Origin: Buttiauxella sp049686335
GTDB lineage: Bacteria > Pseudomonadota > Gammaproteobacteria > Enterobacterales > Enterobacteriaceae
DNA: 64,000 bases
Assembly (NCBI RefSeq): GCF_049686335.1
Contig: NZ_JBAVHX010000023.1
Location: 82,111 to 146,110, forward strand
Reading direction: 5' to 3'
In this document: one piece after another, positions 49,477-58,914 of the stretch
Layout of the letters: every line of letters starts with the position of its first letter
Numbering within the stretch: position 1 is the first letter of the stretch
Made by a program: the position numbers and the translations under genes
The notes under the pieces: generated by a model
Seen by the model: only the letters and a program-made list of their open reading frames with translations
What the model was told of the DNA's origin: nothing
Database searches by the model: none

Positions 49477-50349
49477 ATGCGCTGGCAAGGTCGTCGCGAA
49501 AGCGACAATGTAGAAGACAGAAGAAACTCTTCAGGTCCTGGCTTTGGTGGAGGCGGTGGTGGATTCCGCTTACCGGGCGGTAAAGGCGGGATCATTATCC
49601 TCATCGTTGTGGTCGTGGCGGGTTATTACGGCGTCGACCTGACTTCAATGCTGACCGGCGAACCACCCGCGCAACAGCAATCCGCTCAGCGCTCTATTAG
49701 CCCTAATGATGATGAAGCGGCTAAATTTACCTCGGTGGTTCTGGCCACCACCGAAGATACCTGGGGGCAAATTTTCCAGAAGATGGGGCGGACTTATCAG
49801 CAGCCTAAACTGGTGATGTACCGTGGTGCGACGCGCACAGGCTGCGGCACGGGTCAGTCGATTATGGGGCCGTTTTACTGCCCGGCTGATAGCACGGTGT
49901 ATATCGATCTCTCTTTCTACGACGAAATGAAAGGCAAACTGGGCGCGGATGGTGATTTCGCTCAGGGTTATGTCATTGCTCATGAAGTCGGACACCACGT
50001 GCAAAAGTTATTAGGTATCGAACCGAAAGTCCGTCAGCTCCAACAGGGTGCGAGCCAGGCTGAGGGAAATCGTCTCTCGGTAAAAATGGAATTACAGGCA
50101 GACTGCTTCGCAGGTGTCTGGGGTAACAGTATGCAGAAACAAGAAGTGCTGGATGCCGGAGATTTACAGGAAGCTCTGAATGCTGCTGAAGCGATTGGCG
50201 ACGATCGCCTGCAACAACAAGGGCAAGGGAGGGTGGTGCCTGACAGCTTTACCCACGGTACCTCTGAGCAGCGTTACACCTGGTTCAAACGCGGTTTCGA
50301 TAGCGGTGACCCGGCACAGTGCAACACCTTTGGTAATACCGTCAAATAA
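49477..50349 (+). CDS. ypfJ: Putative zinc metalloprotease YpfJ
   Basis: 290 residues. One N-terminal membrane helix (about 34-52, GGIIILIVVVVAGYYGV) follows a Gly-rich cytoplasmic tail, so the catalytic part lies in the periplasm. The neutral zinc metallopeptidase motif HEVGHHVQKLLG is near residue 169, with the third ligand in ELQADCFAGVW. The physiological role is unknown. I chose ATG at 49477 (MRWQGRRESDNVEDRR) with AAGAGG upstream. Confidence 0.93.
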   Translation: MRWQGRRESDNVEDRRNSSGPGFGGGGGGFRLPGGKGGIIILIVVVVAGYYGVDLTSMLTGEPPAQQQSAQRSISPNDDEAAKFTSVVLATTEDTWGQIFQKMGRTYQQPKLVMYRGATRTGCGTGQSIMGPFYCPADSTVYIDLSFYDEMKGKLGADGDFAQGYVIAHEVGHHVQKLLGIEPKVRQLQQGASQAEGNRLSVKMELQADCFAGVWGNSMQKQEVLDAGDLQEALNAAEAIGDDRLQQQGQGRVVPDSFTHGTSEQRYTWFKRGFDSGDPAQCNTFGNTVK

Positions 50350-50373
50350 CGAGATGTGACAAGGATTAACGCC

Positions 50374-52389
50374 ATGGAACAGCTTAGGCAAGCCACCGCC
50401 AGTATGGTTAATGCAGGTATTCGCCGCATGATGATACTGGCCGGTGAAAGCGCCTGGTGCAGCCAGCAGGTCAAGTCTCTCGCCCGGCTGCTGCCAGGCG
50501 ACTGGCTTTGGGTCGGTGCCGCACCCGAATTACCGCTGCACTGCGCCACCTCCGCTATGCGTACTTTGCTAGGCCGAGAGTTCCAGCATGCAGTCTTTGA
50601 CGCAAGAAACGGGCTGGATGCTGAAGCGCTGGCGGCACTCGCCGGGACACTCAAAGCCGGAAGCTGGCTGGTGCTACTTGCACCCGTGTGGGACTGCTGG
50701 GCGCAACAGCCAGATTCTGATTCGGGTCGCTGGAGCGAGCAACCCGAAGCCATTCCCACGCCTCACTTTATTGCTCACCTGCAACACTGTATTCGTGCTG
50801 ATAGCGAATGCGCACTCTGGCAGCAGAATCAACCGCTGCGACTCCCTGATTTTCTCCCACGCCCGCAGTGGCATAGGGCCAACGGTGACCCTTTCACTGA
50901 ACAGGCCGCTATTCTGGAAGCACTTCTCTCGATGCCTGTGGGCGTTGCGGCAGTCACTGCGCCGAGGGGGCGTGGGAAATCTGCGTTGGCAGGGATGTTA
51001 TTGCGGCGCATTCAAGGCACAGGCCTGGTAACAGCGCCTGCGAAAGCGGCAACCGATGTGCTTTCAGTTCATGCCGGTGATCGTTTTAATTTCGTGGCCC
51101 CGGACGCGCTGCTAAACAACGTCGAGGCGTATCAGGCTGACTGGCTCATCATTGATGAAGCGGCAGCCATTCCCGCTCCTCAGTTGCGAAAATTAATTTC
51201 CCATTTTCCTCGAGTGTTGCTCACCACCACGGTTCAGGGCTACGAAGGAACCGGCAGAGGATTCGTCCTCAAGTTTTGTGCAAGCCTCGACACCTTAACG
51301 CGCTATACCCTGTCAATACCTATCCGTTGGGCTCTCAATGACCCACTGGAAAAGCTTATCGACGCGGTTTTATTGTTTGATGAAGTCGACATCACAACCG
51401 TCGCCCAGGGCGCGATTTCCCTTAAGGTCATAGAACGCAATGACGAAGCGCTACCCTCGTTCCAACTACAGCAGATGTATCGCTTGCTGTCTGGAGCGCA
51501 CTACCGCACCTCGCCGTTAGACTGGCGACGGATGCTGGATGCGCCAGGGCAGCATTTCATCGTCGCCAGTAGTGGTGAAGAGACGGTTGGTGCCAGCTGG
51601 CTGGTGGAAGAGGGTGGACTAAGTGAAAACCTGAGCCGTGCTGTGTGGGCAGGATCCCGGCGTCCACGGGGAAATTTAGTCGCACAATCCCTGGCAGCAC
51701 ACGGGGGCAGCCCGCTCGCCGCAACGCTTAAAGGCTTACGTGTCAGCCGTATTGCGGTGCATCCGTTACGTCAGCGCCAGCAAATTGGCCAGCAAATCAT
51801 CGCCTGCGTGAAAATGCATGCCCGGCAGGCCGCAGATTATCTTTCTGTCAGTTTCGGTTTTACCGACGAACTTTGGCGCTTTTGGCAAAGTTGTGGCTTT
51901 GTGCTGGTGCGGGTAGGCAGCCATCGTGAGGCCAGCAGTGGGTGCTACACCGCGATGGCGCTATTGCCGCTCACTGCTCAAGGGGAGGCGCTCGCGCGTC
52001 ATGAACAACGCCGCTTACAGCGCGATATTGTGTGGTTGCAACCGTGGATTGACCATCCATTACCTGTCATTCGCTGTGAAGAGGCTACGCTAAATAGTGA
52101 TGACTGGCTGGAGCTGGCAGGTTTTGCGTTTGCGCATCGTCCGCTCGAAGCCTGTCTGGGTTCCCTGAATCGCTTGTTACTCTCCAGTGATATGCCGCTG
52201 AATATACTGCGCGGGCGCGTACAGCAGCACCTGAGCGTAGAAAACCTTTGCCAACAATGGCGCATTTCCGGACGTAAAGCTCTGCTCAACGTAATGCGCC
52301 AGGAAACCCAAATGGCACTGGAAAAACTTGATGAGCAACAATGCAAAGCGCTGAAAAACTCAATTATGCAATTGCAATTTTTCCACTAA
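50374..52389 (+). CDS. tmcA: tRNA(Met) cytidine N4-acetyltransferase
   Basis: 671 residues, identical in length to E. coli TmcA. It acetylates the wobble cytidine C34 of elongator tRNA-Met using ATP and acetyl-CoA. The RNA-helicase-like module has the P-loop RGRGKSALAG near 206 and Walker B IIDEAAAIPAP; the GNAT domain shows VSRIAVHPLRQRQQIGQQ at the acetyl-CoA site and GFTDELWRFWQSCGF. I chose ATG at 50374 with AAGGA upstream. It converges with nothing and precedes ypfH. Confidence 0.96.
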   Translation: MEQLRQATASMVNAGIRRMMILAGESAWCSQQVKSLARLLPGDWLWVGAAPELPLHCATSAMRTLLGREFQHAVFDARNGLDAEALAALAGTLKAGSWLVLLAPVWDCWAQQPDSDSGRWSEQPEAIPTPHFIAHLQHCIRADSECALWQQNQPLRLPDFLPRPQWHRANGDPFTEQAAILEALLSMPVGVAAVTAPRGRGKSALAGMLLRRIQGTGLVTAPAKAATDVLSVHAGDRFNFVAPDALLNNVEAYQADWLIIDEAAAIPAPQLRKLISHFPRVLLTTTVQGYEGTGRGFVLKFCASLDTLTRYTLSIPIRWALNDPLEKLIDAVLLFDEVDITTVAQGAISLKVIERNDEALPSFQLQQMYRLLSGAHYRTSPLDWRRMLDAPGQHFIVASSGEETVGASWLVEEGGLSENLSRAVWAGSRRPRGNLVAQSLAAHGGSPLAATLKGLRVSRIAVHPLRQRQQIGQQIIACVKMHARQAADYLSVSFGFTDELWRFWQSCGFVLVRVGSHREASSGCYTAMALLPLTAQGEALARHEQRRLQRDIVWLQPWIDHPLPVIRCEEATLNSDDWLELAGFAFAHRPLEACLGSLNRLLLSSDMPLNILRGRVQQHLSVENLCQQWRISGRKALLNVMRQETQMALEKLDEQQCKALKNSIMQLQFFH

Positions 52390-52463
52390 CTCGTTCAGTC
52401 AAATGGGATGGTCATCACGAAGTGCCAGCGTATAGTTACCTCCAGAAACATAAGGAGAAAACC

Positions 52464-53162
52464 ATGAAACACGACCACTTTGTTGTTCAGAATCCCGCAA
52501 CACCGGCAAAACAACTATTGTTGTTATTTCATGGTGTTGGCGATAACCATGTTGCCATGGGCGAAATTGGTAGCTGGTTTGCGCCCCATTTTCCTGACGC
52601 GTTGGTCGTGAGCGTGGGTGGCCCGGCACCGAGCGGTCCGTATCAAGGCCGTGAGTGGTTTTCTGTCGCGGGTGTGACGGAAGACAATCGCCAGCAACGG
52701 GTCGATGCCATCATGCCTGTGTTTATCGAGGTGGTGCGCTACTGGCAGAAACACAGCGGGGTCGCGGCTAATGCCACGGCATTAATTGGCTTCTCGCAAG
52801 GGGCAATTATGGCGCTGGAGGGTGTGAAAGCCGAGCCACATCTCGCCTCGCGGGTGGTCGCCTTTAATGGTCGCTACGCAAAACTTCCGCAAAGTGCATC
52901 TACGGCCACCACTATCCATTTGATACATGGGGATGTGGACGGGGTGATTGATGTGAAACACGCCTTTGATGCCTCGGAAATGCTAACGCAACTCGGCGGA
53001 GATGTGACGCTGGATGTGATTGACGATTTAGGCCATGCCATCGATGACCGCAGTATTCAGATTGCGTTGGATCATCTGCGCTACACCGTACCGAAGCACT
53101 ATTTTGATGAAGCGCTGAGTGGCGGAAAACCTAACGACGATGATATTGTCGAATTTATCTGA
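52464..53162 (+). CDS. ypfH: Carboxylesterase YpfH
   Basis: 232 residues, an alpha/beta-hydrolase of the phospholipase/carboxylesterase family that cleaves short-chain esters. The nucleophile Ser is in IGFSQGAIMA, Asp in HGDVDGVID and His in DLGHAIDDR. I chose ATG at 52464 (MKHDHFVVQNP) behind AAGGAG. Downstream of tmcA by 74 bases. Confidence 0.94.
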   Translation: MKHDHFVVQNPATPAKQLLLLFHGVGDNHVAMGEIGSWFAPHFPDALVVSVGGPAPSGPYQGREWFSVAGVTEDNRQQRVDAIMPVFIEVVRYWQKHSGVAANATALIGFSQGAIMALEGVKAEPHLASRVVAFNGRYAKLPQSASTATTIHLIHGDVDGVIDVKHAFDASEMLTQLGGDVTLDVIDDLGHAIDDRSIQIALDHLRYTVPKHYFDEALSGGKPNDDDIVEFI

Positions 53163-53180
53163 CCTCTAATTCGCCCATTA

Positions 53181-53208
53181 AAAAAGCCACTCTCAGGAGT
53201 GGCTTTTT
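53181..53208. terminator. Bidirectional terminator between ypfH and ypfN
   Basis: Stem AAAAAGCCACTC/GAGTGGCTTTTT, 12 bp perfect, 4-base loop. It ends ypfH on plus and ypfN on minus. Confidence 0.93.
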
Positions 53209-53214
53209 GCATAA

Positions 53215-53406
53215 CTATGGCTTTTTCTTCGGGAAGTCGTCTTCGTCATCCCACTTATGATTGAAATCACGATGGGGAGGAAGATCGGGTTTATTAGCCA
53301 TATATTTTTTCGGATCGATTCGCTTCAGATCCTTGATGACATTAAGGAAAATGCCAAGTAACAGCACGAGTACTATTATCCACCAATAATGCGATAGCCA
53401 TTCCAT
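53215..53406 (-). CDS. ypfN: Small membrane protein YpfN (UPF0370)
   Basis: 63 residues with one N-terminal membrane helix (about 7-24, WWIIVLVLLLGIFLNVI) and an acidic cytoplasmic tail ending DEDDFPKKKP. Function unknown. I chose ATG at 53406 (MEWLSHYWWI) with AGGTATTAGC upstream; a longer frame to 53538 is not supported by the family. It is downstream of dapE by 55 bases. Confidence 0.92.
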   Translation of the reverse strand: MEWLSHYWWIIVLVLLLGIFLNVIKDLKRIDPKKYMANKPDLPPHRDFNHKWDDEDDFPKKKP

Positions 53407-53461
53407 GCTAATACCTCTTTCGCCTTCATAACTGGCGTTTAATAATGAAAATTGCGACCTG

Positions 53462-54589
53462 TCAGGCGACAAGCTGCTCCATAATACGTTGATACATACG
53501 TGCAAGAAGTTGCAGGTCTGCGGCGTTAACACATTCATTGATTTTATGAATGGTCGCGTTCACTGGGCCCAGTTCCACTACTTGCGCACCCATACGAGCG
53601 ATAAAGCGCCCATCAGATGTGCCACCAGTGGTCAACAGTTGCGGTCTAATTTCATTATAGTGCTCAACTGCATTCACCACCGCATCGACCAGCTTACCGC
53701 GTGAGGTAAGGAACGGTTGGCCTGACAGCCACCAGTCGAGGGTATAGCGCAGCTGATGCTTATCGAGCAGGGCAATCACGCGCTGTTTAATATCTGCGTC
53801 AGTCAGTTCGGTGCTGAAACGGAAGTTAAATTGCACATACAAATCGCCAGGAATGACGTTGTTGCTGCCTGTTCCTGCCTGAACGTTAGCAATCTGCATA
53901 CTGGTCGCCGGGAAAAACTCGTTTCCTTTGTCCCATTCAATAGAGACAAGCTCATTCAGCATTGGGGCGGCGCGGTGGACCGGATTATCCGCCAGATGCG
54001 GATAGGCAACGTGACCCTGCACACCATGCACGGTGAGATTGCAGGTCAACGAGCCGCGACGGCCATTCTTCACCACGTCGCCAACCACTTCAGTACTTGA
54101 TGGCTCGCCGACCAGGCAATAATCGAGGCGCTCATTACGTGCCATCAAGGTTTCGACCACTTTCACCGTGCCATTTTTGGCGCTGGCTTCTTCATCAGAG
54201 GTGATGAGAAACGCGAGGCGACCTTTATGACGTGGGTTCTGTGCCACAAAACGCTCTGCCGCAACGACCATTGCTGCAAGCGATCCTTTCATATCAGCAG
54301 CACCACGGCCAAACAGCAGGCCATCGCGGATAGTCGGCTCGAACGGTGGGTTAATCCAGCGATCGGCATCACCGGAAGGCACGACGTCGGTATGGCCAGC
54401 AAACGCCAGCGTTTCGCCTTTTCCTCTCCATGCCCAGAAGTTTTGTGTGTCGCCAAAATCCATGTGCTCGATAGTAAAACCGATAGCGCGCAGTCGCTCA
54501 ATCATCAGCGCCTGGCAACCAGCGTCGTCTGGGCTCAGGGAAGGGCGGCGGATAAGCTGTTGCGTCAGCTCAATAACCGGGCAAGACAT
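53462..54589 (-). CDS. dapE: Succinyl-diaminopimelate desuccinylase
   Basis: 375 residues, equal to the E. coli enzyme. A di-zinc M20 deacylase that frees LL-diaminopimelate for lysine and cell-wall synthesis. Zinc ligand His66 is in FAGHTDVVP, the catalytic Glu in TSDEEASAKNGT, and the last His in NATIHKINECV. I chose ATG at 54589 (MSCPVIELTQQLI), 4 bases after yffB, with which it is co-transcribed. Confidence 0.97.
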   Translation of the reverse strand: MSCPVIELTQQLIRRPSLSPDDAGCQALMIERLRAIGFTIEHMDFGDTQNFWAWRGKGETLAFAGHTDVVPSGDADRWINPPFEPTIRDGLLFGRGAADMKGSLAAMVVAAERFVAQNPRHKGRLAFLITSDEEASAKNGTVKVVETLMARNERLDYCLVGEPSSTEVVGDVVKNGRRGSLTCNLTVHGVQGHVAYPHLADNPVHRAAPMLNELVSIEWDKGNEFFPATSMQIANVQAGTGSNNVIPGDLYVQFNFRFSTELTDADIKQRVIALLDKHQLRYTLDWWLSGQPFLTSRGKLVDAVVNAVEHYNEIRPQLLTTGGTSDGRFIARMGAQVVELGPVNATIHKINECVNAADLQLLARMYQRIMEQLVA

Positions 54590-54593
54590 AGGA

Positions 54594-54950
54594 CTATACC
54601 TCGTTGATAAACTGCTGATAGTTGGATTCATTGAAACCCAGCAGCATAGGCTGCCCGGGCGCGTAGAGCAATGGGCGTTTGATGATTGCTGGCATTGAAA
54701 GCATCAGAGCCGCCGCCGTCTGCGCGTCAGTAATGCTCGCACGCTGAGCCTCGTCGAGTTTACGCCAGGTTGTTCCACGGGTATTGAGCAGCGCTTCCCA
54801 GCCCAACTCTGCGATAAAACTATTCAGTAAATCGGCATCCAACCCGTCGACGCGATAATCATGAAATTGATAATCAACACCTTGTGACTCTAGCCAACGG
54901 CGTGCTTTCTGGATGGTGTCGCAGTTTTTAATACCGTACAGAATTATCAC
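54594..54950 (-). CDS. yffB: ArsC/Spx-family protein YffB
   Basis: 118 residues, thioredoxin-fold ArsC/MgsR group. The N-terminal cysteine is in YGIKNCDTIQKARRWLE, and the arginine in KRPLLYAPG is conserved. The true substrate is unknown; the E. coli protein behaves as a glutathione-dependent thiol reductase in structural studies. It heads the yffB-dapE pair. Confidence 0.93.
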   Translation of the reverse strand: MIILYGIKNCDTIQKARRWLESQGVDYQFHDYRVDGLDADLLNSFIAELGWEALLNTRGTTWRKLDEAQRASITDAQTAAALMLSMPAIIKRPLLYAPGQPMLLGFNESNYQQFINEV

Positions 54951-55363
54951 GGAGTCAATCCTTATCTTTAGAGATGATTATTTATGCAGGTAAATAGAAT
55001 AAATAAAATAATAAAAAAGTCGCAAGGAAAAATATAGCCCAATTGCTAGTCTAAAAGTTAGGTAATAGTGTTTCTTTTTACCGGGGTGATTAATTTATAG
55101 CCATTGGATGTCACACCCTTTCTGATGCCCTTCTGACTGCGACAAGTTAGATTTTTCGTGGCCTGTAGGGGGAAATCCGAAAGTAGACGATTCATTTTGT
55201 TTCAGGTGCGTCGTCACATTTTAAATTACCTGCTGAGCTGATAATTAACTCAATACGCAGTCGACTCTCAATATTTGATGATAGCCAGTGAAAGCACAAA
55301 GTTACGTCGCTTCACTCCAGGGAAGGGATTACGTATAATAGAGAAATTATAAGAGAGGCGGTT
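54951..55363. other. 413-base AT-rich divergent region between yffB and ypfM
   Basis: No reading frame of interest. It must hold the yffB-dapE promoter on the minus strand and the ypfM promoter at its right end. I see no repeat or strong hairpin in the first 300 bases. Confidence 0.5.
55311..55339 (+). promoter_or_regulatory. ypfM promoter
   Basis: -35 TTCACT at 55311-55316 and -10 TATAAT at 55334-55339, spaced by 17 bases, 25 bases before the ypfM start. Confidence 0.65.
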
Positions 55364-55423
55364 ATGATCGAACACGAAGTAGGGACCTGGAAAGATTTCA
55401 TCGAAGATATGCTTCGTAAATGA
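55364..55423 (+). CDS. ypfM: 19-residue small protein YpfM
   Basis: An open frame of 19 codons reading MIEHEVGTWKDFIEDMLRK, followed by TGA. E. coli expresses the near-identical YpfM (MIERELGNWKDFIEVMLRK) at the same place between yffB and acrD. The ribosome site AGAGAGGCGG is strong, and a good promoter lies just upstream. The function is unknown; it lacks a membrane helix and looks like a short amphipathic helix. Confidence 0.88.
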   Translation: MIEHEVGTWKDFIEDMLRK

Positions 55424-55433
55424 AACAAACAGC

Positions 55434-55450
55434 AAGAACATGATGTTCTT
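55434..55450 (+). other. Short hairpin after ypfM
   Basis: AAGAACA and TGTTCTT form a 7-bp stem with a 3-base loop, between the ypfM stop and the ERIC element. There is no T-tract. Confidence 0.4.
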
Positions 55451-55574
55451 ATACCTCAAATAATTCGAGTTACAGGAAGTCGGCGATGCAGTGAGTCCCC
55501 TGGAGCTTACTTTAGTAAGTGACTGGGGTAAGCGAGGAAAGCAACGCACATGCAACTTGAAGTATGCCGGTATA
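55451..55574 (-). repeat. ERIC element, copy 6 (between ypfM and acrD)
   Basis: About 124 bases on the minus orientation, close to consensus: AATAATTCGAGTTACAGGAA, GAGCTTACTTTAGTAAGTGA, CTGGGGTAAGCGAGG and CTTGAAGTATGCCGGTATA. It includes near-complete matches to both classical ERIC primer sites. Confidence 0.93.
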
Positions 55575-55599
55575 TTCTCAATACTCTTTGAGCCATACA

Positions 55600-55627
55600 A
55601 AAAGCGACCCTGACAGGTCGCTTTTTT
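55600..55627. terminator. Terminator after acrD (and ypfM)
   Basis: Stem AAAAGCGACC/GGTCGCTTTT with a 6-base loop and further T residues. It faces both directions. Confidence 0.9.
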
Positions 55628-55647
55628 GTGACTGAAATTTAGGCGAT

Positions 55648-58600
55648 TTAGTTTTCAGTATGTTCTTTCAGCGGGAAACGACGACGCACCAGCACAAAGA
55701 ACAGCGGAACGAAGAATATTGCCAGCACCGTAGCTGAAATCATTCCACCCATCACACCTGTTCCCACCGCATGCTGGCTGCCGGAGCCTGCGCCGGTGCT
55801 GGTGGCCATTGGCAACACGCCAAAGATAAATGCCAGAGACGTCATTAATATCGGACGTAAGCGCTGACGGCAGGCATCAAGGGTTGCGGCAACCAGTTCG
55901 CGGCCTTGTGCATTCATATCGTTGGCAAACTCAACAATCAGAATAGCGTTTTTCGCCGAAAGCCCAATGACTGTTAACAGTCCCACCTGGAAGTAAACAT
56001 CGTTTTCAAGTCCCCGCGCCCACGTCGCTACCAGCGCCCCAATGACCCCAAGAGGTACCACCAGCATCACCGAGAACGGCACCGACCAGCTTTCATAAAG
56101 TGCGGCCAGGCACAGGAACACCACCAGTAACGAGATGGCGTAGAGTGCCGGAGCTTGTGCCCCTGAAAGCCGTTCCTGATAAGACATTCCCGTCCATTCA
56201 AGGCCAAAACCGGACGGTAATTTTTCTACCAGCGTTTCCATGATTTCCATGGCACTACCGGTGCTGACACCCGGCGCGGCTTCACCCACGATTTCCAGTG
56301 ACGAATAACCGTTATAGCGTTCAAGACGTGGCGAGCCGGTTTCCCAGTGCGAGCTGGCAAATGCCGAGAAGGGCACCATTCCGCCGTCTTTATTGCGCAC
56401 GTACCACTGGTTTATGTCTTCCGGCAGCATGCGATATTCCGCCCCCGCCTGCACATACACCTTTTTAACGCGTCCACGATCCATAAAGTCGTTCACGTAA
56501 CTTGAGCCCCAGGCCGTTTGCAACGTGTTATTGATGTCATCAATAGTTACGCCCAACGCCTGGGCTTTACGCTGATCGATATCAATCTGCATTTGCGGGC
56601 TGTCATCCAGACCGTTGTGGCGCACACGGGTCAGCATTTTATCGTCACTTGCCATATCCAGCAGTTGGTCCCGCGCCTGCATTAATGCAGCGTGACCGGC
56701 ACCCGCGTGATCTTGTAATTCCATATCAAAGCCGGCAGCGTTACCTAACCCGCTGATGGCAGGCGGGCTGCTGGCAATAATGCGCGCTTCTTTGATGTCA
56801 CGGAAGGCTTTGGTCGCCCGTTCGATAATGGCAAATGAACTGGCGGTTTTCGGATCGCGTAAATCCCAGTCTTTCAGACGTACGAACATACGCGCGACGT
56901 TTTGCCCATTCCCACCAGGCCCGGCCCCAATGGTCGAGAACACCGAGAGCACGTTATCTTTCTCTTTGGTCAGATAATACTGCTCGATTTTCTCCACCAC
57001 TTTGGTGGTTTGTTGCTGCGTTGAACCACTCGGTAATTGTATAGATGTAGTGAATACACCCTGATCTTCTAGCGGCAGGAAAGAGGTCGGTAAACGCAGG
57101 AACAGGAACACCATACCGCCAATCAGCAGCACGTAAATCAGCATCCAGCGCAGACTGTGCGCCAGAATTTTCCCCACGCGAGTTTCATAGCGTGCCGCAT
57201 TGCGATTAAACATGCGGTTGAACCAGCCGAAGAAACCTTTCTCCCCGTGATGCTCACCTTTATGCAAAGGCTTGAGCAATGTGGCGCATAGGGCAGGGGT
57301 GAGGATCATCGCCACCAACACCGACAACACCATGGCAGAAACAATGGTTATCGAGAACTGGCGGTAAATCGCGCCGGTTGTCCCACCGAAGAAGGCCATT
57401 GGCACGAACACCGCAGAGAGCACCAGCGCAATCCCGACCAGAGCACCCTGAATCTGCCCCATCGATTTTCGCGTAGCTTCTTTGGGCGAGAGTCCTTCTT
57501 CGCTCATGATGCGCTCGACGTTTTCCACCACCACGATGGCGTCATCCACCAACAGGCCGATGGCCAACACCATGGCAAACATCGTCAGCGTGTTGATGCT
57601 GTAGCCAAACGCATACAGCACCGAGAAAGTGCCTAACAACACCACGGGCACGGCAATAGTCGGGATTAACGTCGCTCTGAAATTCTGTAAGAACAGATAC
57701 ATGACGAGGAACACTAGCAGAATCGCTTCCAGCAGCGTCTTCACCACATCTTCAATCGAGGCTTTTACAAACGGCGTGGTTTCATAGGCGATTTTCGCTT
57801 CCAGTCCGTGAGGGAAAAACTCTGACAGCTCTTCAATTTTGGCACGGGCGAGCTTGTCGGTTTCCATCTCGTTGGCACCCGACGCAAGCTTAATCCCCAG
57901 GCCGGACGCAGGCTGACCATTAAAGCGGCTCAGGAAGTCATATTTCTCAGCGCCAAGTTCAACATCCGCGACATCGCCCAGTGACACCAGCGATCCATCC
58001 TGATTGACGCGCAGCGTAATATCTCTGAATTGTTGTGGAGTTTGCAGCAATGACTGGGAGTTAATCGTCGCGTTAAGCGCCTGCATATCCACCGAAGGTG
58101 TGCCCCCCAACTGGCCCACAGCAATTTGTGCATTCTGCGATTTAATCGCATCGACCACATCTTCCGTGGTCATCTGATAACTGGTGAGTTTGGTCGGGTT
58201 TAGCCAGATGCGCATCGAATACTGCGAGCCGTAGGCATCCACATCACCTACGCCGTTAAGACGGCTTATCGGGTCCTGAATATTACTGGCGACATAATCC
58301 GCGATATCTTGCTTATCCATGCTGCCATCGGTGGAGACGAACGCGACCATCAAAATATTGGTATCGCCGGTTTTCCTGACCGTTACGCCCTGGGTTTGCA
58401 CCGCCTGCGGCAATTTACGTAAAGCTGACTGCAACTGGTTTTGCACCTGCTGAACGGCTTCATCGGGGTCAGTGCCAGCTTTAAAACTCAGCGTGATGGT
58501 GGCCTGGCCGGCACTGCTACTTTGGGAGGACATATACATCATGTTGTCCAGTCCGGTCATATTCTGCTCAATGACCTGCGTAACCGTGTTTTCCAGCGTT

Positions 58601-58764
58601 TGTGCCGAGGCACCTGGATAGTTCGCCGTGATACGCACGTTTGGCGGTGCGAGATCGGGATACTGCTCGACGGGAAGAGAGAAAATGGCGAGCAAGCCTG
58701 TGAGGCATAAAATAATGGCCAACACCCAGGCAAAAATGGGGCGATTGATAAAGAAATTCGCCAT
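55648..58764 (-). CDS. acrD: RND multidrug efflux pump AcrD
   Basis: 1,038 residues (E. coli AcrD 1,037). An inner-membrane proton antiporter that with AcrA and TolC exports aminoglycosides and other hydrophilic or amphiphilic drugs. Twelve membrane helices with two large periplasmic loops; helix 4 carries the proton-relay Asp pair in LAIGLLVDDAIVVVENVERI. The pattern agrees with AcrD and not AcrB through the whole length, and the acrD/ypfM/yffB neighbourhood supports it. There is no acrA-like gene beside it, as usual for acrD. Confidence 0.96.
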   Translation of the reverse strand: MANFFINRPIFAWVLAIILCLTGLLAIFSLPVEQYPDLAPPNVRITANYPGASAQTLENTVTQVIEQNMTGLDNMMYMSSQSSSAGQATITLSFKAGTDPDEAVQQVQNQLQSALRKLPQAVQTQGVTVRKTGDTNILMVAFVSTDGSMDKQDIADYVASNIQDPISRLNGVGDVDAYGSQYSMRIWLNPTKLTSYQMTTEDVVDAIKSQNAQIAVGQLGGTPSVDMQALNATINSQSLLQTPQQFRDITLRVNQDGSLVSLGDVADVELGAEKYDFLSRFNGQPASGLGIKLASGANEMETDKLARAKIEELSEFFPHGLEAKIAYETTPFVKASIEDVVKTLLEAILLVFLVMYLFLQNFRATLIPTIAVPVVLLGTFSVLYAFGYSINTLTMFAMVLAIGLLVDDAIVVVENVERIMSEEGLSPKEATRKSMGQIQGALVGIALVLSAVFVPMAFFGGTTGAIYRQFSITIVSAMVLSVLVAMILTPALCATLLKPLHKGEHHGEKGFFGWFNRMFNRNAARYETRVGKILAHSLRWMLIYVLLIGGMVFLFLRLPTSFLPLEDQGVFTTSIQLPSGSTQQQTTKVVEKIEQYYLTKEKDNVLSVFSTIGAGPGGNGQNVARMFVRLKDWDLRDPKTASSFAIIERATKAFRDIKEARIIASSPPAISGLGNAAGFDMELQDHAGAGHAALMQARDQLLDMASDDKMLTRVRHNGLDDSPQMQIDIDQRKAQALGVTIDDINNTLQTAWGSSYVNDFMDRGRVKKVYVQAGAEYRMLPEDINQWYVRNKDGGMVPFSAFASSHWETGSPRLERYNGYSSLEIVGEAAPGVSTGSAMEIMETLVEKLPSGFGLEWTGMSYQERLSGAQAPALYAISLLVVFLCLAALYESWSVPFSVMLVVPLGVIGALVATWARGLENDVYFQVGLLTVIGLSAKNAILIVEFANDMNAQGRELVAATLDACRQRLRPILMTSLAFIFGVLPMATSTGAGSGSQHAVGTGVMGGMISATVLAIFFVPLFFVLVRRRFPLKEHTEN

Positions 58765-58914
58765 TCAGTCAGGACCTCGTTAGTACTTCAGATTGTGATT
58801 ATTAGTATCAGTCGTCACTGTAGCCTTTACCGCAGGTCCAAACGTGGAGAAATTGAGGAGATATTGTAAAAAATCTTCGCGCTGTGTAGTCAAATCCTTC
58901 ATAGGTTGACGGTT

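Noticed and set aside
53407..53538. Longer ypfN form
   Set aside because: The extension lies over the dapE end and does not occur in the family; ATG at 53406 gives the normal 63-residue protein.
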